Source: Cylicocyclus nassatus (Eukaryota > Nematoda > Chromadorea > Rhabditida > Strongylidae). Taken from it: 64,000 nt of DNA. Made by a program: the position numbers and the translations under genes. Shown one piece after another: positions 21,572 through 33,055 of this stretch; the first letter of the stretch is position 1; each line of letters starts with the position of its first letter. The stretch is from contig CATQJL010000001.1 of assembly GCA_958299035.1 (NCBI GenBank), positions 8,858,284 to 8,922,283 of the forward strand, in the 5' to 3' direction. Below the pieces are notes generated by a model. That model was not told where the DNA came from, did no database searches, and saw only the letters and a list, made by a program, of their open reading frames with translations.

Positions 21572-21768
21572 GAACTTACAAGGGGCGGACCCAGAGTCGA
21601 AAGTGCGAAATGAGGTAAGCTGTACATCATCTGAATCAGCGTGAGACGCTGATTTCAAATCTGTATCCATTATCTGCCAAGCGGTTCTCTAAAAGGAGTT
21701 ATGAGCCTCGGTTGCTCGCTGACATGTCAAGTTTCTTTAAGTAGGATCCGCACCTGATGACCAGGTGT

Positions 21769-21838
21769 GGTCGTCTGGTGTAGTGGATAAGCGCGGAGCC
21801 TGTGGAGCAGATGGTCGAGGGTTCGAGTCCTTTTCCCG
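21769..21838 (+). other. tRNA-like segment in left arm
   Basis: Has an A-box-like TGGTGTAGTGGATAAGCGC and a B-box GGTTCGAGTCC at tRNA-like spacing, but I could not fold a convincing anticodon or acceptor stem. Probably a tRNA-derived, SINE-like segment rather than a working tRNA. Confidence 0.5.
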
Positions 21839-22414
21839 TTTAACATTTTTGCAAGTTAAAAATATGTTTGTTTTGCGCTATAAGGGGTATCCCGCGCACA
21901 TGTACGGACTTCAGATCATATTCTACTGCTGAAAAGTTGGGATTTTCGCAATTTTTCTTTCACCAAGGTTCTAGCCGCTGGTATGACAGTCAATGGAATC
22001 AAATCTAGTGTATGTGTGCGACAATGTGCTAGTGTGCCTGCTCTCAATATAAAATATGGAATTTGAAGCAGTATTTAAGTCAGATTTTTTATGCCTAAAT
22101 CTAAAAGCAGAGGTATACATCGTGAAAAACTTGTGTTTGACCTGCAGAGTTGCTAATATTGTTGAGACGGGAACGTAAACATGTTGAACAAGAAATTGGA
22201 CATATATGGATATGTGAGTTTGACAAGAAGGAACATTACTTCTTGCCCAATGTTTTCGGCACAGTTGGTGGTATCTTACCTCCTGAAAAAATTCGGATCC
22301 TGCAATGATTTGCACACCGAGCCGTCAAGAGCAAAAAACATGTACATGTGCGTACATGTGCGCGGGATACCCCTCACAATGCAAAACAAACATATTCTTA
22401 ACTTGCAAAAATGT

Positions 22415-22490
22415 TGGACGGGAAAGGGATTCGAACCCTCGACCATCTGCTCCATAGGCTCCGCGCTTATCCACTACACCAGACGACTAC
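22415..22490 (-). other. tRNA-like segment in right arm
   Basis: Inverted counterpart of 21769-21838, with the same A- and B-box-like parts (GGTTCGAATCC) and a few substitutions. It is carried as part of the foldback. Confidence 0.5.
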
Positions 22491-22681
22491 ACATGGTTTT
22501 CAGGTGCGGGTCCTACTTAACGAAACTTGACATGTCAACGAGCAACCGAGGCTCATAACTCCTTTTAAAGAACCGCTTGGCAGATAACGGATACAGATTT
22601 GAAATCAGCGTCTCACGCTGATTTAGACGATATATAGCTTACCACATTTCGCACTTTCGACTCTGGTTCCGCCCCTTGTTA

Positions 22682-23456
22682 GAACCTGTCAGTTTTCAAT
22701 TCTTCTTGTACTGATTTCTTTTTTGGTTTGAATGGATTACATATTGCCACAGTTTGTTCCGCTAGAGATTTTTTTGACGAGTTGTGAGGTGTCATCGGTT
22801 CCCAGTGTGCAGACTCATATACCAACTTACAAATGACTCGCGCACACCTTAACAATAATGTACAGGATTTTGTATCAATTATACTGAATGTATATCAAGA
22901 ACAAGAATGAGAGTCAGCGTTGAGATAACTAGACACTACAGTATGATATAGTCTGATACAGTAATCCAACGGAGTGCAAGGACGTATTTAATTGTGTGTT
23001 TTCGCGAAAGGACATCACATGTTAATGTAACTTTCTTGCCCACAGAGCCGGGCATAATCGAATTCGCAGCGAATCGCGAATTCCGCGAAAAGATAGTTCT
23101 TACGTCGTTATCGCTAGGAAAGGGATCTCCTGCCGAAAGATTTTATGATCGTTCTTCACTTTCTGAAGCTCTTGCCTTGTCTGAGGATTGAAAACTAGTT
23201 CAGGTTTGTCAGGGCAATGGTTTTCTGTGATTCACTGCTCTTGTTTCTATCCGAATTATCTTGTTGATTTTTTTTGATCTGGCCTAAGCAAACGATCGAT
23301 TCGATTTAGCATAATATTTCGATCGTTACATAGATCATACCAAAACCGTTGACAACAATATACAATTTCACCCACTTACAAAAAAGGTGATTATACTGGC
23401 ATGAGTTAGAATGCTTATGATTTTGAACATCATGGGCAAGTACTAAAGGTGATGAC
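22682..23456. other. No gene seen
   Basis: AT-rich single-copy-looking sequence without convincing exons, flanked by two foldback elements. Confidence 0.4.
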
Positions 23457-23458
23457 TA

Positions 23459-23727
23459 TAGGGGTCTGCAGGATCGCGAGAATCGGACGTGCGTACGGCC
23501 ATTGCGCCGCGCACGTTCGATGTCACTAAGACAGGTGCCAGGCTTATTCGCTTCAGCCGGTTCGTTCGGTTCATAGGTCAAATCACTACACTGTCCAGCA
23601 GCAAAGGTGGTGAACCGAATGAACCTGTTCAGTAGTCTGGCACTTACTTGAATTATCGGACGCACATCTGACGTGTGCGGCGTAATGGCCAACGCACGTC
23701 CGACTCTCGCGATCCTGCAGGCCCCTA
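23459..23727. mobile_element. Palindromic MITE with TA duplication
   Basis: Ends TAGGGGTCTGCAGGATCGCG / CGCGATCCTGCAGGCCCCTA in ~60-bp imperfect inverted arms. TA lies at 23457-23458 and 23728-23729. The arms are GC-rich against an AT-rich background. No coding capacity. Confidence 0.8.
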
Positions 23728-24392
23728 TACAAGTTTTGCCTTCGTTACTTTGTGTTTTTGCATCAAAGCTCGGGGAAAAATCATCCGATAAGGTTATTGT
23801 GATTCGTGATGTACGCTGATTTATGGAGTGAGAATGAACAAAACGCTGTAAGATACGTTCATACCCAGGCGATTAGCGATCCGGTTGCACGTTTTCGTCG
23901 TTAGTCCCCAGTACAAGATGGTCCACATGAAATGTGACGCGCAAAAGCTTTCGTAACTTTGCTAGGACTCAATGTAAACGATAAAATTCCGTATAAGACA
24001 TTGTAGATTACTTCTAAGATATCCACCTTTGGTTTTGGTGAAAGAATTTATTCTGCTCGGGAAAATTTCAAAATGCGCGCAATGGTTTTTGAAGGGAATT
24101 CGTCCCAAGATCTACTTTCAAGAAACCAATGAAATGGATCTGGAAGATCAGGCATTTTGCTCACAGATAGGACAGAAAGAGAATTCGTGGGTTCAAGAAT
24201 GTTTGAGAAACAGTGTTTCTTCATATGTGTACAACATGATGTCTGACAGGCTGCAAATATTCATTTTTAAGTATTTTCATTTTATGTTTCAGTGATACTC
24301 ATCTTCTCCATTTTCTTTTGTTCCGTTATGCTTGTTACCGATTCCGATTCTTAGTAAAACATGGTGTCGACCTTGAAGGCTTATCAAAGTCA

Positions 24393-24523
24393 GTGCCATA
24401 GCCCTTCAAACCTTTTCTCAAGGCTTTTTCCAGAATGTCCAAAAACCGCGAATGGCGACGAAAATCACGGTTTTTGGACATTCTGGAAAAAGCCTTGAGA
24501 AAAGGTTTGAAGGGCTATGGCAC
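24393..24523. repeat. Perfect 56-bp inverted repeat with 19-nt loop
   Basis: Arm 24393-24448 (starting GTGCCATAGCCCTTC) is the exact reverse complement of 24468-24523. The transcript would be an extended perfect hairpin. The absence of any mismatch suggests recent origin. Confidence 0.93.
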
Positions 24524-24959
24524 ATTTTAAATCAAAGAGAATACTATGGACGCTTTTGGGAGTTTTTAGCATAACTAGACACCAATCTACAGCGAAAAGA
24601 AGAATTTGCAGTTGTGTAAAATCTATCGTTTGTACACTGAAAAAAAAAATGATATCTGGCCCTCTAGCCCGTCCTTTAATCCACAAATGTTATTTTCTGT
24701 CTGCCTGAAATGAAAAAGTCTGCTATTCAAACGTGTCATTTGATTTGCCAGAAAGAAACCTCGTGAGAATTTGAGAGCAGAAACCATCGCGCGCAAATCG
24801 AAGAATTTTTGGAAGAGGTTTGGAGAAGAAAAAACGATTTTAAATAAACCAGGGAAAATCTATCTCTAAAGTTAGTTAATAGTTTTTAAACAGAATTCCA
24901 TTCTCTATCAAGCGAGGACAAAAGCTTTTGATTTTTTCAGTCTTTGCAAGGTTATAATA

Positions 24960-25668
24960 TTAGGTCGTCCCGAAAGTTCTTTCGCACCAAATTCAAAAAT
25001 TCATAACTAGTTGAATTCTCAACGAATTTACAAGGTCTAAAATTTATATCAGAGACAAATTCGTGCTCTTTGCAAATGTACTTGAACTGTTCGTTATTAT
25101 GTACAAATGAAAAAGATAGAAACTCAAAACCAAGTTCACTCAAAATTTGAATTTTTCGGGTAGGGTCATAAAAAAACGGAAACTTGCAACAAAAATCGGA
25201 GCAGTCGACATTGTAGGTTCTTTTACCAGCTCTTTCTAATAGTGCAAAGTTTGCGCAGATTGAGCGTCTCTATGAAAAGTTATGATTTTCGAGCAAGCAA
25301 TACAAAAGGGCGAATTTGATTTATTTTGGCATTTTTCAGAGAATTCATAACCTTTCACAGAGACGTTCAATCAGCGCAAATTTTGCACTGTTGGAAAGAG
25401 GTTGTGAAAGTGCCTACAATACTGACTGCTCCGATTTTTGTTGCAAGTTTCCGTTTTTTTATGACCCTACACGAAAAATTCAAATTCTGAGTGAATTTGG
25501 TTTTGAGCTTCTATCTCCTTCATTTGTACACAATAACGAACAGTTCAAGCACAGTTGCAAAGAGCATGAGTTCCTCTCTTATAAAAATTTAGACCTTGCA
25601 GATTCGTTGAGAATTCAACAAGTTATGAATTTTCGGATTTGGTGCGAAAGAACTTTCGGGAGACCTAA
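24960..25668. mobile_element. Mariner-type foldback MITE, 709 bp
   Basis: Ends TTAGGTCGTCCCGAAAGTTC / CTTTCGGGAGACCTAA with TA at 24958-24959 and 25669-25670. The two halves are inverted copies over most of their length. Termini and TA target fit the Tc1/mariner superfamily. The interior resembles the foldback at 31668-32110. Confidence 0.85.
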
Positions 25669-25670
25669 TA

Positions 25671-27234
25671 TTTTCTTTTTGTGTCGCACTTCATGTGGCC
25701 CACCCTTTAGTTAGCGACGTTAGAAGTCGTGGCGATTTCATCGCTTGAGATATGTCCGGCCTTATCTGGAGACAAAGATATGCAGAGAGTAGCGCTTAGT
25801 TTTATCTCTAAGGTGGTATCACTGCTCGCAATCGATACTTCCATAACGTTTCGCCGAGAGCACCGCGACACCGACTTGTCTGGCCGTGGGCACGTTTGGC
25901 GTTCTATCGTCTGCAACCCTGTTCGCTGCCGAACCACTGCACAGGCACGTCCTCAGCCTTAGCTATAAGCAGCCCAACTGTGCCGGCTTCCTTTTCTTTG
26001 CATTCATTTCGCTCGTGTTAGTAATTGTTCGGGCCTCTTTGATATCGGTATAGTTCCCGTGTCCCTTGTGCCCTTTGTGCGCAAGTGTATAACTAGACGA
26101 TTAAGAGGTCGATGGACGCACAAGGATCGAAACATCTGGACGATGAAAATTTTGTAGCGCACAGACGCCCAGGACGTACTCTGGAGCTGGGAAGAAATCG
26201 CATTTGAGCAACATCTGGTGGAGTTGTTGTCAGCTGCGTCGTTGCCGTACTGCTTTTGTGGAACGCGGCCGACTTCTGAGTTGTCTCCGTCGAGTAGGGA
26301 AGAGAGTATAAGGAAGGAGGAAAAAGCTGTAATGTACGACAGCCGAGCACTATGCAAAGGGCGGTGTGCAGAGCAAAACCAGGTGGAGCACCTTTTTAAA
26401 AACGAGTAGTCTACGTTTGCACTTACTGCTTTCAGAATACCGAGTGCCAAGCGAACAATGGGGATTCCCTCGAAAGCACAAAGAATATGTTACTACTGGC
26501 GATGGAGAGCGGCAGCAATTTTCTCGAATTAAAGGGACGTTAGATACACTCACCATTATTAGATTCTTTGGATTTCTGCGGTCTGATACGCAGTTTCTTT
26601 CAAAGTAATAATGGTTTCGGACTTCGGCAAAGCTTCCAAGCGCTTTCTAGTGCCAGCGGTATATTTAAGACACAAAGTAAATGCTCAACCGATTTATATC
26701 TCTCATCTCAAGAAATGCAACAACTGTTAACATGCATAACAGGGTATATCACAAAGTTACAGTCAACACCTATAACCTCTCCATTCCGAAAGCATTCTTT
26801 GTGTCGTGTATTGCTCGAAGATGGTTGTTGCATATACATGCAAGAAGTTCACACTGTCTATGGTCATACTGACGGTGCGTCCTTTTCATTCTAAATTCGT
26901 TGGGCTCTAGTCAAAGAAATGGAAACGAAGGTCTCAAAGGAACTGCTGTGAGACAGGAACTGTCACAAGTTTGTAATAGAGGAAGACTGCGGTAAATGTC
27001 ACAGGAAGCGTCGCCTTGCGCGCAAAAGCTCATGCTACCGACCATAAGCTTGAAGAGCAAGCTGAAATCAGAACACAAAGCTCAGCTTTCGTCAAAGTGA
27101 TCTAGAAATGTTGATTGTTTCATGTATGCGCTGGGACGTATCCATCTCTGTGATATCGAACAAAGTTACGATAGCACACTGCGTGTGTTTAGTGCAGCTA
27201 AGCAACTGGGTGTAGGCTGTTCCGCTATGAAGTC
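25671..27234. other. No gene supported
   Basis: Contains several short open frames without splice sites or recognisable domains. The stretch 26570-26900 has a slightly coding-like look but no family could be named. Confidence 0.35.
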
Positions 27235-27832
27235 ACTAGTGCGTCCCCTCTGCTTTCCAGAAGCTAGCACTGGTTCTACTACTTGTATGCCTTACTCATT
27301 CTTCCCTAATGATGGCTTTGAAACTCACTGCGCAATGCCGACCATCACGAATAAAATGTAAACAACTACTCATTCTACTTCTACTCATTTTTATGTGAGA
27401 TCGGTAATTTCGCGTGGATGGAACTTTTCGCAGAAGAACAAACGCAAATTTGAATAGATTTTTGAAGTTTTCACGGCTTGGTAGTCGTCATAAGGACAAG
27501 ACAATAGTTACCATGAGCTACATTTCTATGCAAAAACCTTCTCAAATGCTCAGGTAAAATCACAACAGATTGACCATTTACGCAACCTTTTCTTTTTGGT
27601 GTCGTTTTCGTAAAGTAATAGACCTTTAACCAGTTTTTATACTAAAGTCCATGGTTGCACATCATCATGCTAAACACATCCACGACTTTGCAAGCCGATA
27701 CACCCAATTTTGCGGGCCAAAAGCCAAGTGGATCCGTATGACGCGTAAATTCTGAGAGACCCAACGAATCCGCTCGTGCTTTTGCAGTTGGAGTTTCATG
27801 CTGGTAGCGTGCGCTGTGCAAAATTTGAGCCT
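27235..27832 (-). repeat. ~600-bp interspersed repeat, copy 1 (inverted to 30810-31416)
   Basis: Aligns as reverse complement with 30810-31416. Landmarks are GTATGCCTTACTCATTC, GAACTCAC/GAAACTCAC, and AGTGGATCC near a GCACGAG. Its outer end carries a decayed version of the 38-bp palindrome at 31379-31416. Confidence 0.7.
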
Positions 27833-27865
27833 AGGAGGTTGGTTGGAACATGCTCTACGAAAGAC

Positions 27866-28052
27866 ACACACACACACATACATACATACACACATACATA
27901 TACACACACACATACACACACATACACACACATACACACACAATACACACACACATACACACATACACACACATACACACATACACACACACACATACAC
28001 ACACAAATACACACACAACACACACATACACACACAACACACACATACACAA
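27866..28052. repeat. CA/CATA microsatellite
   Basis: Mixed (CA)n and ACACATAC tracts over ~185 bp. The long open frames through it on both strands are simple-repeat artefacts. Confidence 0.97.
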
Positions 28053-28222
28053 TATCACGTAAAGAATCTTGTTCTCGGATGTCTTAGTTTTACCTCACGT
28101 CCAATGTGCCTAACTGTAACGACCGAAATGCGAGGTGATCGACATGCAATGGACTCGTAACAGTTGCTTGGTCGGGAGAAGCGCGAGGCGACGAAATCGC
28201 GTAATGTAGGTCTGGCCCTTAT

Positions 28223-28581
28223 AGGCAGTGTCCGGGCAAAAACTCGATTTTGAGATTTTGTGCTTACCCGGGCCTATTCGCTATGCTGAATCCGAAAATC
28301 CACATTGGAGAGCGCGAAAACGACGAAAAAGGGCTCTAACACCATAAAGGTTCTCGAATCCGTTAGACGCCCTGACATCATTAGCGATCAAGTGCAAACG
28401 AATGACTTGAAATTGGAATCAAAAAGATCGCTCCCGAAGCTGGGAGCGTGAATTCACCGTGGGGAAGACCCCGCCCACTTGCTGGTTTCCCTCCAGTATT
28501 AGAGCCCTTTTTCGTCGTTTTCGCGCTCTCCAATGAGGATTTTCGGATTCAGCATATCGAGTTTTTGCCCGGGCACTGCCT
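28223..28581. mobile_element. TTAA-type MITE, copy 1
   Basis: Inverted ends AGGCAGTGTCCGGGCAAAAA / TTTTTGCCCGGGCACTGCCT. The right flank is TTAA and the left TTAT, so one base of the duplication has changed. TTAA targets are typical of piggyBac-like transposases; the family is inferred. Relatives lie at 44886, 49306 and 60560. Confidence 0.8.
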
Positions 28582-28940
28582 TTAAGCAAACGCTTGAGCC
28601 ATACACAGAACTGTTACTAATGTTACTAGTGCTGCCAGCGTTGCCAGTGTCATCGGTTTTTTGCCGTTGAATAATGAAGTGATGTAAACGAGAACTGGTC
28701 ACAAGTCACAGGATTGCGCGAAGTTTTAAGAAGAGTTGCCTCTTCGCGACATTTAATCAGCCCAAGAGACTAATCGCGCCAGCACTCTTAAGCCATGTTA
28801 CTTGTAGCCCCCTTCCTGTCCCCGTGGTGCCCAGCACTGGAAAGTTTGTGAGGCACAAAATATTAGCACGTAAAGTGGCAAAGCGGTCATCGCGCGCGGG
28901 GTGAGTCCTGAAGTGTGGCCGATGTCTACTATAGTCTCAT

Positions 28941-29978
28941 ACTAGCTGTCGTACCCGGCCTTGCCCGGGATAACATCACTTAGGGTTCACTGTCTTTGGA
29001 TATATGTGACACGCAAAGCAGTAGTGTATCATTGAAGTTTGTTTGCAAAAATAAAAATAAAATGTGTACACTTTTACTCAACAGCATTGTCTCTCTTCTT
29101 TTTGAAACATGGAAGACGTGAAAAAACTTGAAGAGCAAGCATTGCGATATAGGTGGAAGAACGTTCGAATAATGTAGCGCCCATTGCTATCCTGAGGATC
29201 ATTTTTCCTAGTACTTCGCCGCTAATCGGTTATTCTGTTTTGACTCCCGCACTCTACCCTCCTCTCCCGTACTCCGACAAAAGTAAGTGCTTCTTTGACT
29301 GTCCTTGCTTTAGAGAGCGAATACCTTTATAGCCAAAGCAACAGCCATTCTACCACGTTAAAGATATGTAATCCACAACTTGTGAGCCATTTGAATAACA
29401 GATTAATGAAAAAAACTCAAGGACTTCAGTCAATAAACAAAATTATGATGTAAGCTTTCAGATTGAGAGTCACGCTCATGCGGCTGGAATTCATGTCGGA
29501 GGTTCCAACGCTAGAGTGTGGCACGCAATCTGAGACAGCTTGTAACTTAGCGATTGGCTCACATCTGCATCAAAAAAAGGCTTTGACTTGCGTTAACAAC
29601 ACTACTACCTCGCACCGCAAAAGATGCATCTCGCAGTTTTAGACAGAATATATAGGATCTACATCTGAACGCTTTCGACCTTCCTTTGATGACGAAAGTT
29701 CACAATGGATCGTACTGCTCTTGTTTACATAAGTGTAGGAATGGTTCGGCAATAGCTGCTGATAAGCTTCATTCCCTTACTGAGAGTGCAACAAATCAAT
29801 AAATCGATAGAAGGACCCAGCGAATTGTCGAAAAAAGTAGCCTATCTTTTGCGCCGTGGCTTGTTTATAGGGAAACAAATTCAGCCTCTTTGGTTCACAT
29901 ACAAAGGAGTCTATAAGCCACAAACATCCTAACAAACACGGTACAGTGTTTGAGTTTTATATATATATATATAGATAA
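28941..29978 (+). repeat. Older member of an ACTAGCTG...TATATATAGA repeat class
   Basis: Begins ACTAGCTGTCGTACCCGGCC and the region ends in a TATATATATATATAGAT run, echoing the layout of the ACTAGCTGG family. The interior is unlike the other copies and no coding sequence was recognised. Confidence 0.4.
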
Positions 29979-30293
29979 TCGGGAATCTCACTAGTCGGTA
30001 GTTTCAATTTCTACAACACTTGAAGCCTCACCTACAGTTTACCCGTGTTCCGCCTATACTATCAGTAGGCATTCCTTCTCAAACTGCGCGCTACAAAATG
30101 GGTTTCTTCCAGCATTCTCCTACTCATAACAAATGTAAAATTCAGTGTATTTTTCGAGCACCGATCAAGCCTCGCCCTTTTCACTCTCTTTTAAAAACTT
30201 GTCTAATGTGACTCCCATACGACTAAAAAATCACCATTCTCTTTGCATTTAATCACTCTTAAGTTACATATATAATTACACGTACGATTACAT
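29979..30293. other. No gene seen
   Basis: Short AT-rich stretch before the outer Tc-like terminus. No convincing exon. Confidence 0.4.
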
Positions 30294-30809
30294 TACAGGG
30301 TGCGCCAAAATTATTTGCGCCAAAATATTCAAAGTAATGCCACAACAATGGCAATGAGAAATTTGGTCTAAATGTGACAGAATGCCGTAAGCATACTCTA
30401 CAAACACCACTATCAAGATCCCAAATCGATCTTTATTTAGAGAAGTAAGAATTGCAAAAAGCAATGTTCGTGACAGGAAAAACGCAAACTGATGCAAATT
30501 ATTAAATAATCAAAATTTTTGTTTTGAATGCTCCTAAAGATTCCATAACCCAGTGACTTTAAAGTCGAAGATTAGATCTATTTTATGGCGGAATCTTCAT
30601 CTGAGAGAAGCAATCACTAAAAAGATATTAGGTTCGCACGAAAGTTCTGTCGCACCATTTCCTAAAATTCATAACTTCTGATTTTTCCAACCGAATCAAC
30701 TGCTTTTATCATAACTTATAATAACGGGCTAAGGGTTGTTTACGTTTGTCTGTCTGTCTGTCTGAATCTCTGTCTGTCACGAAATTCGTGGAGCGAGTTC
30801 CAACGAAGG

Positions 30810-31416
30810 TTTTGAGCTGATTTTTTGCACAGCGCCTGCTACCAACATGAGAGTCTACTATACAAAAGCACGAGCGGATCCATTGTGTGGATCCCTCAAA
30901 AAATGTGCGTCAACCGGATCCACTTGGCTTCTGGCCAGTAAAATTGAGTCTGTTGCGCAAGTTTTTGCAAATTTAAGGATATTTTTGACATGTTAATGTG
31001 CAAGTCATGGTCTTTAGCCTAAAAAATTGAACTAAAGTTTATTACTCTGCGAAAACGGCGCCAAAAAGAATTGGTTGCGTAAATGTTCAATTTGCCAAGA
31101 TTTTACCCGATGGTTTGAGAAGATTTTTGCACAGATATGTAGGCCACGGTGATTATGGCATCTTAACACGAATATCAAGCCATGAAAAGTCCAAAAACCG
31201 ACTCAAATCTGCATTTGTTCTTTCGAGAAAAGTTTCGTTCATGCGAAATTGCCGATCTCATATGGAAAAGCTTTTGGAATGAATAGTTGTTTACAAATCA
31301 TTCGTGGTAGTCTGCATACGGCGGTGAGTTCCAATATCATTATTGTGCGAGAATGAGTAAGGCATACAGATAGTAGGGCCAGTGCGAGCCTCTGCGAAGC
31401 AGAGGTGAAGCACTGG
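30810..31416 (+). repeat. ~600-bp interspersed repeat, copy 2
   Basis: Inverted copy of 27235-27832. It ends with the intact 38-bp palindrome. Confidence 0.7.
31379..31416. repeat. 38-bp palindrome ending CTGG|T
   Basis: CCAGTGCGAGCCTCTGCGAA followed by the complementary arm GCAGAGGTGAAGCACTGG. The same 38-bp unit recurs at 40936-40973 (inverted) and 60276-60313. Each ends CTGG next to T, as at Helitron 3' ends (hairpin, then CTRR, then T). Confidence 0.8.
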
Positions 31417-31449
31417 TTTTTACATGAAAGAGTAAGTCATGCTCTTTAT

Positions 31450-31649
31450 GGCCCCGGACAGACCTCACGCGATTTGATCGTCGCGACTGAATCGCGACGA
31501 GACAATTGTTACAACATCATTCCATGCCGATCAACTTGCATTTCGGTTGTACATTTCCAGCCCGAAATTTTTGAATGTGAAATGAAAATGAATGGAAATG
31601 TTGGCGATTGAGTCGCGACGATCAAATCGCGTGAAGTCTGTCCGGGGCC
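31450..31649. mobile_element. 200-bp MITE with GGCCCCGGACAGAC ends
   Basis: Inverted arms GGCCCCGGACAGACCTCACG / CGTGAAGTCTGTCCGGGGCC continue through GCGATTTGATCGTCGCGAC. The interior has no coding content. Confidence 0.8.
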
Positions 31650-31667
31650 TATGACGACATCTCAGCT

Positions 31668-32110
31668 GCTTGCTAATGATCATCTGTTGCATAGATCGGA
31701 GCGATTGAAGAAAATTGATGAGTTTGAATTTTCTGTGTAGGGTCAGAAAAAATCGGAAACTTGCAACAAAACTCGGAGTCGGTATTGTAGGTCATTTCAC
31801 CAGCTCTTTCTAACAGTGCAAAGTTTGTGCTGATTGAGCGTCTCTTAGAAAAGTTAGGATTCCCCTGAAAAATGCCAAAATAAATCAAATTTGCCCTTTT
31901 GTATTGCTTGCTCAAAAGCCGTAACTTTTTATAGAGACGCTCAATCGGCGCAAACTTGGCACTGTTAAAAAGAGCTTGTGAAAAAATCTATAATACTGAA
32001 TGCTCCGATTTTTGTTGCAAGTCTGATTTTTTATGATCCTACACAGAAAATCCGAATGACTAATTTTCTTCTACAGCTCCTGCCTGTGCAACAGATGATC
32101 ACTAGCAAGC
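31668..32110. mobile_element. Foldback element, ~440 bp
   Basis: Ends GCTTGCTAATGATCATCTGT / AACAGATGATCACTAGCAAGC. The interior is shared with the mariner-type foldback at 24960-25668 (AGAGACGCTCAATC...GCGCAAACTT). Confidence 0.75.
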
Positions 32111-32331
32111 ATCTAAGATGTCATTATAAAAAGCATGACTTAATCAACACTTATATAATATTTGGATAAGAATTTTTTTATGACCGGCCTGTAACGGTAC
32201 AAAGAGTCGAAGAATTCGGATGAAATTTTGCACACATGAAGTTCGGGGTAGGGCGGGTGTCACCAAACTTTTACACCGAAAATCACCGAGTGGCGCTATC
32301 GATTTATCGATTTTTTGTGTTTTTCGTTTGG

Positions 32332-32793
32332 CAAGGACGATACTTGGTGTCCTGGCCTTCTGAAATGAAGCGTATACCGTCACACTCGTTTTAAAATGCT
32401 GATTCCAAACCTGACTTCCTTCCTTGCTAATCGTTTCTCTAAAAGAAGTTATGAAGGATTTTCGCGTCAATGGTCGCCTAAGAGAAATGCGGCCGAGGAT
32501 GCCTAGCCTTCAAAAAGAAGCCTGATTGAGGCAATGCAAAACTGAAAAATACAAAAGGACTCGAACCTAAGCCTACATTAACTTGCGAGGCTATCGCACT
32601 AGCCACTACACCACATCTTAATGGCGGTTTGGCATTCCGAACACGTCTCCTTTAACGCAAAAATCCTTCATAATTTCTTTTAGAGAAACGATTAGCAGAA
32701 ACGGAAGTCAGATTCGGAATCAGCACTCCAGGATGGGTGTAATGGTATACATCTCATCTCAAAAGGCCACGGACACCAAGTATCGTTTCCTTG
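32332..32793. mobile_element. Tc5-like foldback MITE with tRNA-like segment
   Basis: Inverted ends CAAGGACGATACTTGGTGTC / GACACCAAGTATCGTTTCCTTG, right flank TTAG, left flank changed (TTTGG). Subterminal block GCTGATTCCAAACCTG in the left arm and its complement in the right. On the minus strand about 32550-32620 is tRNA-like (GTGTAGTGGCTAGTGC, GGTTCGAGTCC). It interrupts a repeat whose halves both carry GTGGCGCTATCGAT. Confidence 0.82.
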
Positions 32794-33055
32794 TTAGTGG
32801 CGCTATCGATCTATCGATTTTTTCATGTTCTAATCTTTGTTGAGCTGAAAACTGGCGGGAAGGGATGACTGAGCATGGCTGATTTGAACAAGATATCTAC
32901 AACTTTGACCACTAAATTTTACCTCTTTTTATTTTTTGTACGTCACATTCTGGAGGCTAGCTGATATCCAACTATGCGTTGACCTTTTGCAACGGGTTTC
33001 GTCGAACTGATTAGCTCATGAATAAACTCAAAATGGTTCATCCACGAGATAAAAT

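Larger units (their letters stand above)
21579..22678. mobile_element. 1.1-kb Tc5-like foldback element with tRNA-like arms
   Basis: Inverted termini CAAGGGGCGGACCCAGAGTC / GACTCTGGTTCCGCCCCTTG, flanked by TTA at 21576-21578 and 22679-22681 in a CTTAG context. The arms are ~330 bp (to about 21905 and from about 22345) around a ~440-bp non-repeated centre. Each arm contains the CTGATTTCAAATCTGTAT block and a tRNA-like segment. No transposase frame is visible, so it is non-autonomous. Confidence 0.9.

Noticed and set aside
21769..22490. Functional tRNA genes
   Set aside because: A and B boxes are present but acceptor and anticodon stems do not pair, and both copies are arms of a foldback.
26568..26894. 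108-codon frame
   Set aside because: Overlaps another frame of similar length, with no recognised domain and no splice signals.
27665..28160. Thr/His- or Cys/Val-rich proteins across the CA tract
   Set aside because: Simple-repeat translations open in several frames at once.
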